A stretch of DNA of 64,000 nt from CAYTZN01 sp964442495. GTDB lineage: Bacteria; Pseudomonadota; Gammaproteobacteria; Legionellales; Legionellaceae. Where the stretch lies: positions 108,163 through 172,162 of the forward strand of contig CAYTZN010000002.1 of assembly GCA_964442495.1 (NCBI GenBank). The letters run 5' to 3'. Shown here piece by piece: positions 50,005 to 58,077 of this stretch. Within the stretch, counting starts at the first letter, position 1. Each line of letters opens with the position of its first letter. The position numbers were made by a program, and so were the translations under genes. The notes beneath the pieces were generated by a model. The model did no database searches. It was not told the DNA's origin and saw only the letters and a program-made list of their open reading frames with translations.

Positions 50005-51527
50005 TATTTTGTACTCGCCAGCGCGTTAAAGCGAAAAAGTTCCAGTAATCGGTATCCTCGGTATTGACCAAACCATAAAATCAAGGAAAGTAAGACCAAT
50101 AACAACTCAGGAAAAGCAAACATTAAATATTGTAATGGAGGGTAACTCATCGCCCAAAATGCAATAACCGCAGCGATCATGCTTCCAACGCCAGATTTGA
50201 TGGCATCATAAGCGCCGCGCTCATCCCACGTGACACACATGCGCTCAATGGTCATGGTAAGAATAACCATAGGAAACAGGGCTACCGATAAACCTGACTC
50301 AAGGCCTAGGTTCTGGCTAAGCACGCTAATGAATATCATCAATAGAATAACCACGGTAAGGATAGCGGCTAGCCTCGGCACTAAAAGAAGCCGTAATTGG
50401 TCCAAATAAAACCGCGCTAAAAGCCCGAAGAATACGATGACCGTAAAGAGAGTAATGCCCCATATGACATGGGTTTCACGGAAAGCGAGAGCTATTAGAA
50501 CCGGCATGAATGTCCCAAAGGTACTGAGCCCAATGAAATTTCGTAGCAGTAAAATGATAAAAGCACCGATGGGTACCATCAATAAAATTTTGTACGTTTG
50601 TTGTGCATTGACGGGCAATTGCAATAAGGAGAAACGCAACAGCTGAGAGTCCGTTTGGACCCCTCTTATTTTAGCAATGCTTAGGGCGTTGAGCGGTGTT
50701 GGTGAGACGGTGAGAGTAAACAATGGTTTTTTCCCTCCGATCACATCAAACATGGCATCATTCCCATACTGCCATACCAGATAATCTTTTGGTAAGCCCG
50801 TGGCCCCTGTTCGTGGATTGATGTAAATCCATTCTTTTCCGTTAAAGACGGCGGCAAATAATTTAAAATCAGCCCGGCTCTGCTGGGTTAAATGAATGCA
50901 TTGAATGCGAAGCGCGTTTATTTTTGCTTGGTTTAGCACCATGATTGCGGCATTCACGATGTTTGAGTCACTAAAGTCGTTGCCAACCAAGAGCTTGGCA
51001 TTGCCGTCTTTTTTAGCGAGCTCTTTGATGGTGCTTTGTGCAAACGTTTGAATATCTGCGGAAGATTGTCGAGCTTGCCCAATGATGGTGTCAACGGCGG
51101 TTTTTATATTTTCAGGAAGAGGGGTAATTTTAACCGCTCTTGGTTTCGCTAAATAAGCGTCATTTTTATCGGTTTCGCGAAAAATAGCGCGATAATACAG
51201 TGATTGGGGCCCGGTACTTCGCCTAAGCGCCCATACGGCACGGCGGTTATAGCCATTTAAGTTGGTTGTTACGCCATAGTTGTGAGAAATAAAATACTCG
51301 TCAAGAATCGCAAAATTAGGTGGCATATAAGGGATGGTAAAGCTGGCTTTTACCGGCATATTACGCTCTGCAGTAAAACGCAAATTAGCTTCAATCATCC
51401 AGCTGTTAACTGTTTCGCTTTCAGTTAAGGGTACATCCAGCACCAAATGGCGATAAAGAAAAACACTCACGCCGATTAAAAACAAGGTAATAATGAGGCC
51501 ATATAAATGGCGTTTGGTGGATTTCAT
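50004..51527 (-). CDS. Inactive transglutaminase-like domain fused to seven-helix membrane domain
   Basis: 507 residues. An N-terminal anchor (about 10-29) is followed by a ~290-residue periplasmic part with a transglutaminase-like core; the expected Asp in the WxxxDP strand is Asn (WIYINPRTG), so catalysis is doubtful. From ~325 there are about six or seven membrane helices (MVPIGAFIILLLRNFIGL onward). This matches the family described as inactive transglutaminase fused to 7TM. It overlaps both neighbours, so the three genes form one operon. Confidence 0.85.
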   Translation of the reverse strand: MKSTKRHLYGLIITLFLIGVSVFLYRHLVLDVPLTESETVNSWMIEANLRFTAERNMPVKASFTIPYMPPNFAILDEYFISHNYGVTTNLNGYNRRAVWALRRSTGPQSLYYRAIFRETDKNDAYLAKPRAVKITPLPENIKTAVDTIIGQARQSSADIQTFAQSTIKELAKKDGNAKLLVGNDFSDSNIVNAAIMVLNQAKINALRIQCIHLTQQSRADFKLFAAVFNGKEWIYINPRTGATGLPKDYLVWQYGNDAMFDVIGGKKPLFTLTVSPTPLNALSIAKIRGVQTDSQLLRFSLLQLPVNAQQTYKILLMVPIGAFIILLLRNFIGLSTFGTFMPVLIALAFRETHVIWGITLFTVIVFFGLLARFYLDQLRLLLVPRLAAILTVVILLMIFISVLSQNLGLESGLSVALFPMVILTMTIERMCVTWDERGAYDAIKSGVGSMIAAVIAFWAMSYPPLQYLMFAFPELLLVLLSLILWFGQYRGYRLLELFRFNALASTK

Positions 51528-52045
51528 TGTTTTTCCGTTTTTACTATTTTAGAGGTATATTTCAAACTAGGGTCGATTAATCCATCAAACGCTATAATGG
51601 CTTCGCGCCCCAGGAGTAAGGGGTAAATGAAACGTTTGCGATTGGTTAAATTGACGCGAATGACTTGCTCTTTTTCGCCAAGCTTAATGCGCATAAGGAC
51701 CACTGGGCGTTGAATGGATCTTTTAAATAAAGGATTGGCTTGTGCTTCTCCTGCGCGAACTTTGATGTTTACTTCACCCACATATTCACATTTAAATTGA
51801 ATATCACCTTCCTTACTGGGGACGGTAAAGCTTAAGTAGGGTTTTCCCTCAACATCAATTTCAGTGATTTTGATGGCATTTAACGACGCAGACTTAGCGC
51901 CTGTGTCTAATTTTGCAGACAAGGTGAGATCTTTGTCCACTAACGTTGCTTTTTCAATATATCCGTAAATTATTTTCTCATTATTTGCCATAGCGTATCC
52001 CGCTAACAATGACCCAAAAAGAAAGAGAAGAGCCCAAACCCGCAT
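51524..52045 (-). CDS. Exported retropepsin-like aspartic peptidase (RimB/PF05618 family)
   Basis: 173 residues with a signal peptide (MRVWALLFLFGSLLAGYAMA). The core has AKLDTGAKSASLNA, the DTGA active-site signature; older annotation calls it ATP-dependent zinc protease. LLGREAIIAFDGLIDP ends the domain. Being exported it is likely periplasmic, unlike cytosolic RimB that trims glutamate tails. First gene of the cluster. Confidence 0.86.
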   Translation of the reverse strand: MRVWALLFLFGSLLAGYAMANNEKIIYGYIEKATLVDKDLTLSAKLDTGAKSASLNAIKITEIDVEGKPYLSFTVPSKEGDIQFKCEYVGEVNIKVRAGEAQANPLFKRSIQRPVVLMRIKLGEKEQVIRVNLTNRKRFIYPLLLGREAIIAFDGLIDPSLKYTSKIVKTEKQ

Positions 52046-52372
52046 TAAACCTCCTAAATAAATATAACAGGGTAAATGCTAGTATTTTCATTCTCTATTG
52101 TTTGTTAAAGAAGAATATATAGCTTTATCGCGAACAACCCTGAGAGTCAACGTCAAATGAGGGTGATCCTAGCAGGTTTGTATCCTTTGGCACAGTCTCG
52201 CGAGCCTCTTATAGCGTGATTGTTAAAAATTATAGGGTTTTCTCATTACATCTTATGATATCATTGTAGATGGGCCTACTTTATTTGTAGCAATTTAAGT
52301 CAGTTTGAAAAACTACTTGTCATCCATCGACTATCCCGGTATAATTTGGGCCATCTTACTTAGCCGCTGCCT
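52046..52372 (+). other. Intergenic region between divergent operons
   Basis: 327 bp without a gene. It holds the promoter of the 52382 gene and, presumably, that of the minus-strand RimB-like operon, for which no strong -10 was clear by eye. No repeat or RNA gene was recognised. Confidence 0.5.
52317..52345 (+). promoter_or_regulatory. Strong sigma-70 promoter for the 52382 gene
   Basis: TTGTCA (52317-52322), 17 bp, TATAAT (52340-52345): five of six and six of six consensus bases at ideal spacing. The inferred transcript would have a ~30-base leader before ATG 52382. Confidence 0.75.
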
Positions 52373-52381
52373 GTGATATGC

Positions 52382-54634
52382 ATGACGACCAAGTGTGAAA
52401 AAGACATTCACCTTACCCCCCCCCCTAAGCGCAGACCTTTATTGCGCCGGCGAAGGAATGCTGAACACCACTTTGCAAAAAAAATGCACCAACATGGTGG
52501 TGTTTATGTTGCATACGGTGCGTTAGATGGTGCAAGTACTGCTTATGGCATGCTTCGGTACGGTGCCTCTCTTTGGTTCAACGATACAGACCGCTTCCCC
52601 ACTGAACGTATTCATGATTGGCTAGTAACTCCCACAGGTATCGCGACGGCCGCTTTAGAATCCATTACTTTCATTACATACTCTCTATTAGGCAATCTTT
52701 TTGATGATGGTGATAAAAACGCTTTCAAACGGTTTATTGCTACCTCGTGGCCTTATGTTCGGGATCTGAAGGTGCTGAAGTATGCCTATAATGGCATTCG
52801 GAATACCATGCAAGCTTATGGCACTGTACTGGGACAAAATTTGCGTTATTTGGTTCTTCCTTTGGGGTTAACGTTAGGTATTTTGTCAGCACTCAATCGT
52901 TTTTGTTTGCGTAAATTTGTGATCGAGCCTCGTAAAAGCTTGATGAAGAAAAATGCTTTCTTGTTGATGGAGGTACAGTCCCTCGGTAAGTGTTGTTTTC
53001 ACACGCGATCCATACTTCCTGAAAACAGATCTAATTATAAAAACAGTTATATCTTAATTAAAAACAAACTTTATTATGTGAATTTTGATGAAACAATTGA
53101 GGAAATTCAGTTTACAGGCGATCAATTTAAGAATTTTTTAAAGGACTTTCAAAAGCTAAATCTCCAAAGATATGATTTGGTGGGTTTTACTGATCAAACC
53201 ATTCAGAATCTCATTGAAGCTAATGGGGGCAAACTCCCAGATATTTATGAAAATTTTCGTAAGCGAATTGGCCGACAATCTCCACAACTGTGGGGGGCGG
53301 CTTTAGCGGGTGTTGCTTATGGTGGCTTTGTAGACAGCATGTATCTGTTTATGGGGATTTTTGGTTTGGCTGTATTGGCCTCTCCTGCATTGCTGGCAAT
53401 GGTCATTTTCAGTACTATTTTTTCCATTATTTGCATTGCTACACGCATTTATGAGGAATATGATTTTCAGCGCAAATTGGTGGAGGCGCAGGCAAAAGTT
53501 GAGTTGGCTATTTTAGGCAAAGAGGCCGAGGTCTTGTTTACACGGCTCACCCGCCTGTCTAATCCATTGCAAACGCTTTTTGATCCAAATGACGTAGAAA
53601 AGACAAAAGCATTGGAGTTAGAGCAACTGACGTTATCGAAACAATTTATTGATAAACTTGAAGCGTTTCAGAGACAACAGGCTCATTTGAATGCTCAAGT
53701 GACTTTAGGATATGGTTCGGCAATCCTTGCGGGTTTAAAAAGCGGATTGATGGCTTATAGTGCTATCGCTAGTATCATGTTTTCCGTAGCGATGCTTTGT
53801 GCTCTCTTTTCAACGGCTTTTCCCCCAGCGTTTTTGATTACTTGTGTGGTCGCAGGCATGGTTTGTTTGATTGGCTTCCTGACTCATTCGTTGGTTGTAA
53901 ATCATCAGCATTTGCAGCGACAAAAGGCACAGCAATCCATGCAACAGTCTGAGCCCGCATTAAAACAAATACCTGCTCTTGTAAAATTATTCAAAGAAAA
54001 TCGGGCTGCCGTAAAAAAACTAAAACCTTCTGAACTAAGAGAAGCTCTTCTCCAGGGCATGCTCTTTGACCCTTCTCCTCAGAATCTTGCTCAGGAATTT
54101 TCTGAGCTAATGCGAGGGATGAGTTGTCTTTCTAAGGCCCAAAAAGTGTCGGAATTTATGTTTAATCCACTGCAGGAACTCGATAAAAACGGTCATTATC
54201 AAGATACGCCAGGCATGCTCGCGATTGTTGGTATAAGTGTTGTTTTTTATACCACCATATTTGGCGCTAGAGGGTATGTTAAGGGGTTTGGAAAGCCTTC
54301 TATCAGCGATGTTGGTGGTAGAAAGATGCCTTTTATGGAAGATGTATATTTCCCGGATGAAGACAACCTCCCTTCTGATGTGCCTTATCAAACAATCAAC
54401 GACGCCTTTCCATGTTCACTTGAGGTGAGCGAGCCACCGCAAATCAACCAACCTTTGGGAAACACGACCAATCGCCATGCTTTTTTTGTTACAGACCTTG
54501 CCTCGCCAGCATCACGGCCTTTAAAGCGGTCATCTTCCATTGATGGTTTTTTCAGCACTCGACAAAAAGAGCCGATAGCGCGATCATTGAGTGCAAGTGA
54601 TTTAATCACGGCCGAGAACCCGTTGGTTTGGTAA
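52382..54634 (+). CDS. Large multi-pass membrane protein, putative effector
   Basis: 750 residues from ATG 52382; a GTG three codons upstream is also possible, and no Shine-Dalgarno sequence is clear. Hydrophobic blocks near 155-175, 305-355, 455-515 and 620-640 alternate with long charged helices (for example the RIYEEYDFQRKLVEAQAKVE region). The pattern of a two-helix block followed by an acidic coiled coil resembles the proteins at 1738 and 23259, but I see no convincing residue-level match, so kinship is only suggested. The polar tail (RPLKRSSSIDGFFSTR onward) fits a Dot/Icm-type signal. Function unknown. Confidence 0.7.
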   Translation: MTTKCEKDIHLTPPPKRRPLLRRRRNAEHHFAKKMHQHGGVYVAYGALDGASTAYGMLRYGASLWFNDTDRFPTERIHDWLVTPTGIATAALESITFITYSLLGNLFDDGDKNAFKRFIATSWPYVRDLKVLKYAYNGIRNTMQAYGTVLGQNLRYLVLPLGLTLGILSALNRFCLRKFVIEPRKSLMKKNAFLLMEVQSLGKCCFHTRSILPENRSNYKNSYILIKNKLYYVNFDETIEEIQFTGDQFKNFLKDFQKLNLQRYDLVGFTDQTIQNLIEANGGKLPDIYENFRKRIGRQSPQLWGAALAGVAYGGFVDSMYLFMGIFGLAVLASPALLAMVIFSTIFSIICIATRIYEEYDFQRKLVEAQAKVELAILGKEAEVLFTRLTRLSNPLQTLFDPNDVEKTKALELEQLTLSKQFIDKLEAFQRQQAHLNAQVTLGYGSAILAGLKSGLMAYSAIASIMFSVAMLCALFSTAFPPAFLITCVVAGMVCLIGFLTHSLVVNHQHLQRQKAQQSMQQSEPALKQIPALVKLFKENRAAVKKLKPSELREALLQGMLFDPSPQNLAQEFSELMRGMSCLSKAQKVSEFMFNPLQELDKNGHYQDTPGMLAIVGISVVFYTTIFGARGYVKGFGKPSISDVGGRKMPFMEDVYFPDEDNLPSDVPYQTINDAFPCSLEVSEPPQINQPLGNTTNRHAFFVTDLASPASRPLKRSSSIDGFFSTRQKEPIARSLSASDLITAENPLVW

Positions 54635-55164
54635 TCTCTCCATTTTTTCTTAAGTTGATGCCATTGACCGTTCACGCCCTTTAAATCAAAGCGCGTGAAT
54701 GGTTACAATCTCATTTCGCTATTAAATAAATTGATTGTTAGAGCAAATCAGATTGTAATGCAGGAGCTAAAATATGGCCTGTTAACTTGTTCCGCGCGTA
54801 AGGTGGGCTCTTAAATTCAATTCCAGTCTTCTATAAATGCGATATACCTTTTTGTGATTCTATTTAAAATACGTCACATTTCTACGCAGAAGATAGTTGG
54901 CGTTCATTCATGCCTGAAAATAGATGAACGCTTTGTTGGTCAATTGCGCTATTTTGAGTGACGTTATTAAATATGTTTAAGTGTGTACGATGTCGTTTAG
55001 TGGTGAAATAAAATTGAATCATGGTGATGGTTCCCACTATAAATTTTTAACCAAAATTTATAGTGGGCTATTGGTCTATTTATTAAATAAGAAGTGCTCA
55101 ATTGAACAAAATAAATCGAAGTCACTGGGCGTCTTCACATGACGCTGCCATGATGATGTTATTC
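54635..55164. other. Long A+T-rich intergenic region rich in inverted repeats
   Basis: 530 bp without a convincing gene. It contains three hairpins: ACCGTTCACGC/GCGTGAATGGT (54667-54677 and 54693-54703, one G-T pair), GCGTTCAT/ATGAACGC (54900-54907 and 54924-54931) and the perfect 15-bp hairpin at 55033. The first may terminate the 52382 transcript. An undescribed small RNA is possible. Confidence 0.5.
55033..55067. repeat. Perfect 15-bp hairpin
   Basis: CCCACTATAAATTTT (55033-55047) pairs with AAAATTTATAGTGGG (55053-55067) around TAACC with no mismatch. No T-run follows on either strand. It lies ~100 bp beyond the stop of the convergent barrel gene. Confidence 0.85.
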
Positions 55165-55941
55165 TTATCCGAATTTATATTCTAAATCTATAGTAGCCAT
55201 TTTACGTATATTGACTTGATCAAAAAGACCATCCTGTGAGTCATCTGGCTTTTTACCCCATACATATTGATAAGAGAGTCCTAAAAATAAGGGATTGGTT
55301 GGTAATAGCTGCCATTTTGCTTGAAAAATTAACTCAGGAACAACATTACTCAGCTTAAATTTAGCATCACGAAGAGGGAGATTGAAATTCGTATTTTCTG
55401 TATCAGCATTCAAATGTGCATAAGTAATGCCATTTTGAATAGCGTACTGTACCCCTGGTTTTAGATTTACAGTTATATTTTGATAAGAGTAGGAAGTATT
55501 TAGTAGCAAATCTACCCCATAACCTTCATTTGTAGTTTTATCATTGTATGTAAAATTAACGTAGGTTTCATATGCTATAGTCTCATTTGAGGTCACTGTT
55601 GAGGTAGCATAATGACTATATCCAATTTCAGCACCCAAGCCAAAATCTAATGCCCATGGAAGCTCTGTAACAACACCAGTATAAATTCGTCCTGATAACC
55701 CACTGCTTTTGGGGTCAACGCTCAATAGTCCTAAAAAGGTGGATTGTCCCTTGATTTGATTGATCAAAGCACTTTTTATAATAAAAGGCTTTCTGCTTGA
55801 CTCAATATCTCCTAATCCGCCTGATATACCTAAATAAGGGTGTGTGACAAATGTTTTAATATTTGGGCCTGGCTCTCCACTGCAAACAGTTTTTGTTATC
55901 ACACACAGAAAGATTAATAAATAATACCGAATATTTGTCAT
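55165..55941 (-). CDS. Outer-membrane beta-barrel protein
   Basis: 258 residues from ATG 55941, which begins a signal peptide (MTNIRYYLLIFLCVITK). The mature part shows alternating hydrophobic/polar strands with aromatic ends, for example ALDFGLGAEIGYSHY, YGVDLLLNTSYSYQNI and FLGLSYQYVWGK, and ends in IDLEYKFG, close to an outer-membrane insertion signal. Family unknown; 8-12 strands are plausible. A+T-rich compared with flanking core genes, which may mean recent gain. Confidence 0.78.
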   Translation of the reverse strand: MTNIRYYLLIFLCVITKTVCSGEPGPNIKTFVTHPYLGISGGLGDIESSRKPFIIKSALINQIKGQSTFLGLLSVDPKSSGLSGRIYTGVVTELPWALDFGLGAEIGYSHYATSTVTSNETIAYETYVNFTYNDKTTNEGYGVDLLLNTSYSYQNITVNLKPGVQYAIQNGITYAHLNADTENTNFNLPLRDAKFKLSNVVPELIFQAKWQLLPTNPLFLGLSYQYVWGKKPDDSQDGLFDQVNIRKMATIDLEYKFG

Positions 55942-56095
55942 CCTATACTGCCATCCTTTAAATGAAATTAAAATCATACAGTTAGTGTATAGTAAAAGCT
56001 AGATTATTCTCGAGGGCTGCTAATGTTTTTTAAGCGTAACGCATAACGGTGCGCAGTTTTTTTAAATCTTAAAGTCCAAAGCTATTGATTGTGAT

Positions 56096-56695
56096 TTATT
56101 TTTTTTCAGATGGGCATGTGTATAACTCAGGGTTTAGTGTAGGGTCGTTGTACATTTTAAATTGATGATACACCCTAAATGTACGTGTTTTATCGCTCAC
56201 AGCTTGCAATAACTCATTTAAGCACTCTTGGAGTTGTAAGAGTTGCTCGTTAATCGTGTGTAATTTATTTTGGCATGTGTTGCGGTGTTCAGCTTTAACG
56301 TCTTCTCGAATCGCTTGTATCGCCATGTGATAAGATTTTAACGATAAAATGGACATGCGGTCTATCATCATGCCTGGGGTTTCTGAATGTACAGGGCATG
56401 ACGAAGGTAGCGCTGGGAGTAATTGTTTGAATAACCATTCATCCATGGATTCCACACGGTTATTTCGTTGTTGATTGCAATGGTCAATTTCTCTTTTGGC
56501 GTTATAAACAAACTCAAAGCCTAGGTCCTCTCTACGTGCGCGGTCTTCTGCGTGCCACAGCTGAAAATTAAAAGCATGATTTTCTTCAACAATCCTCAAG
56601 AAATCTTGTTCCTCTAGTTGAACCCCTGTATTTTTCCATTTCACAATACATTCGTGATGCAGGTTGGCAATTGTTTTCCCATTATTCAAAAACAC
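56096..56695 (-). CDS. DUF4254 domain protein
   Basis: 199 residues from GTG 56695, chosen because GGAG lies seven bases upstream and the family starts near this point; ATG 56731 would add 12 residues without a ribosome site. Conserved family features: NFQLWHAEDRARRED, KREIDHCNQQRNNRVESMD and SETPGMMIDRMSILSLKSYHM. DUF4254 genes usually sit in LPS or glycosyltransferase clusters; here it is alone. Function unknown. Confidence 0.85.
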   Translation of the reverse strand: MFLNNGKTIANLHHECIVKWKNTGVQLEEQDFLRIVEENHAFNFQLWHAEDRARREDLGFEFVYNAKREIDHCNQQRNNRVESMDEWLFKQLLPALPSSCPVHSETPGMMIDRMSILSLKSYHMAIQAIREDVKAEHRNTCQNKLHTINEQLLQLQECLNELLQAVSDKTRTFRVYHQFKMYNDPTLNPELYTCPSEKK

Positions 56696-56970
56696 ATTAA
56701 TACTCCAAGTAAAAAGGTAGGGCAAACGCATCTATTGTTTAAGCACAAATAGGCTAGCACTTTCTTACCTGCATGCTTCATGCACGGTATCCACACGAGC
56801 TCGCTTTTATATCGCGCTGGATTTTGCGCATAAAGAGCGCAAAGTTGGTAATATGATTTTATAGTGCGCTCTTGGGTGCGTTTGCCCTGAGAAAAAAGTT
56901 TAAATATACACCGTGATTATTCTATATATTAACATGAGTTTTGGTTTGTTCTTTAAAATTGCCCTTTTTA

Positions 56971-57426
56971 TCAGGGGCGAATCTGTGATTTGGCCAATAA
57001 TTTGTCAAGAGCATTCGCAAACGCCGCTTTTTCTTTGGCGCTAAACGTTGCAGGCCCACCAATATTGACCCCGCTTCCGCGTATATTTTCCATCATGTCA
57101 CGTAACCCTAAGCGCTGTCTTATGTTATTTTCTGTGTAAATTTCACCACGCGGGTTGATTGCAATGCCTTTTTTTTCCACTACATTTGCTGCAAGTGGTA
57201 TATCCGCAGTAATGACTAAATCATACGCTTGCATATGTTGCACAATATAGTCATCGGCACTGTCAAAACCATGATCTACCCGTGTTGATGAAATAAACGG
57301 TGAGCTAGGGGTTGCTAAGTACGCATTGGCTACTAAAACAGTAGGGGTTTCTGTGCGTTTTGCTGCACGAAATAAAATCTCTTTGATAACGTTTGGACAT
57401 GCATCTGCATCCACCCAAATTTTCAT
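56971..57426 (-). CDS. yaiI: YaiI/UPF0178 (DUF188) family protein
   Basis: 151 residues from ATG 57426. A small PIN-like NYN fold: the N-terminal [46 protein letters not shown] and the GGP motif near the end match DUF188. A nuclease-type role is presumed but unproven. Single gene. Confidence 0.93.
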   Translation of the reverse strand: MKIWVDADACPNVIKEILFRAAKRTETPTVLVANAYLATPSSPFISSTRVDHGFDSADDYIVQHMQAYDLVITADIPLAANVVEKKGIAINPRGEIYTENNIRQRLGLRDMMENIRGSGVNIGGPATFSAKEKAAFANALDKLLAKSQIRP

Positions 57427-57565
57427 AATAGTCCTAAAGAAATGCAATTAGCTCATCGTAAGGTGCGAGCCGTTTGTTTTTTATTTAAGCATAAGCTAAC
57501 CAATTATTATTGCCAAGGGGTTGTTCGTGATAAGCTCGGTTTATATAAATAGCGTGGAGAGTGAT

Positions 57566-58036
57566 GTGAAGTATATTTTATCTTTGATGTTCATTTTGGT
57601 TGCGTTTAAACCTTATGCTGCTGAAATTTTTCCCAGGGGCTGCAAACCGTTGGTTGTAAAGGATGAGCTTTTAACGTTGGTTGCTGAGCAGCCTACATTA
57701 GTGATGGTGCATAATATTTCCACCACAGATCTTTGGATGACGCACCCTGTGTCTCAACACAGTGCTAATGCAGGCTGGACTACCCAGTTGCAGTCTGGGC
57801 AATGGTCCGCAATTGTTTATAACGAAAAAACATTCGACCTAAGCTGTATTGAGTCACGCCCCGGCCACGAGCAGCAGGTGCCCTGTGCAGGCTTATTAGC
57901 AGCGTGTGAATGGTCAAATGTTACTATGCCAACAACAGAGAGCGGTAATTTTTGGGCGGGTGAAAATTTAACACTGAGCGCATTGATGGCTCATGTGGGA
58001 AGTCGTGGCTACATATTACCTGTCCCAGCACAATAA
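57566..58036 (+). CDS. Small periplasmic protein, unknown function
   Basis: 156 residues from GTG 57566, preceded by GGAGAG; this start gives a signal peptide (VKYILSLMFILVAFKPYAA). The mature part has four Cys (in RGCKP, LSCIES, VPCAG, AACEW) that could form disulfides. VMVHNISTTDLWMTHPVS and SGQWSAIVYNEKTF resemble strand-rich enhanced-entry (EnhB-like) or pilin-assembly proteins only loosely. It sits 41 bp before rnr. Confidence 0.75.
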   Translation: MKYILSLMFILVAFKPYAAEIFPRGCKPLVVKDELLTLVAEQPTLVMVHNISTTDLWMTHPVSQHSANAGWTTQLQSGQWSAIVYNEKTFDLSCIESRPGHEQQVPCAGLLAACEWSNVTMPTTESGNFWAGENLTLSALMAHVGSRGYILPVPAQ

Positions 58037-58077
58037 GTGATAGACTGAAGGTAATTTTGTGAAATACGTGGTGAAAT

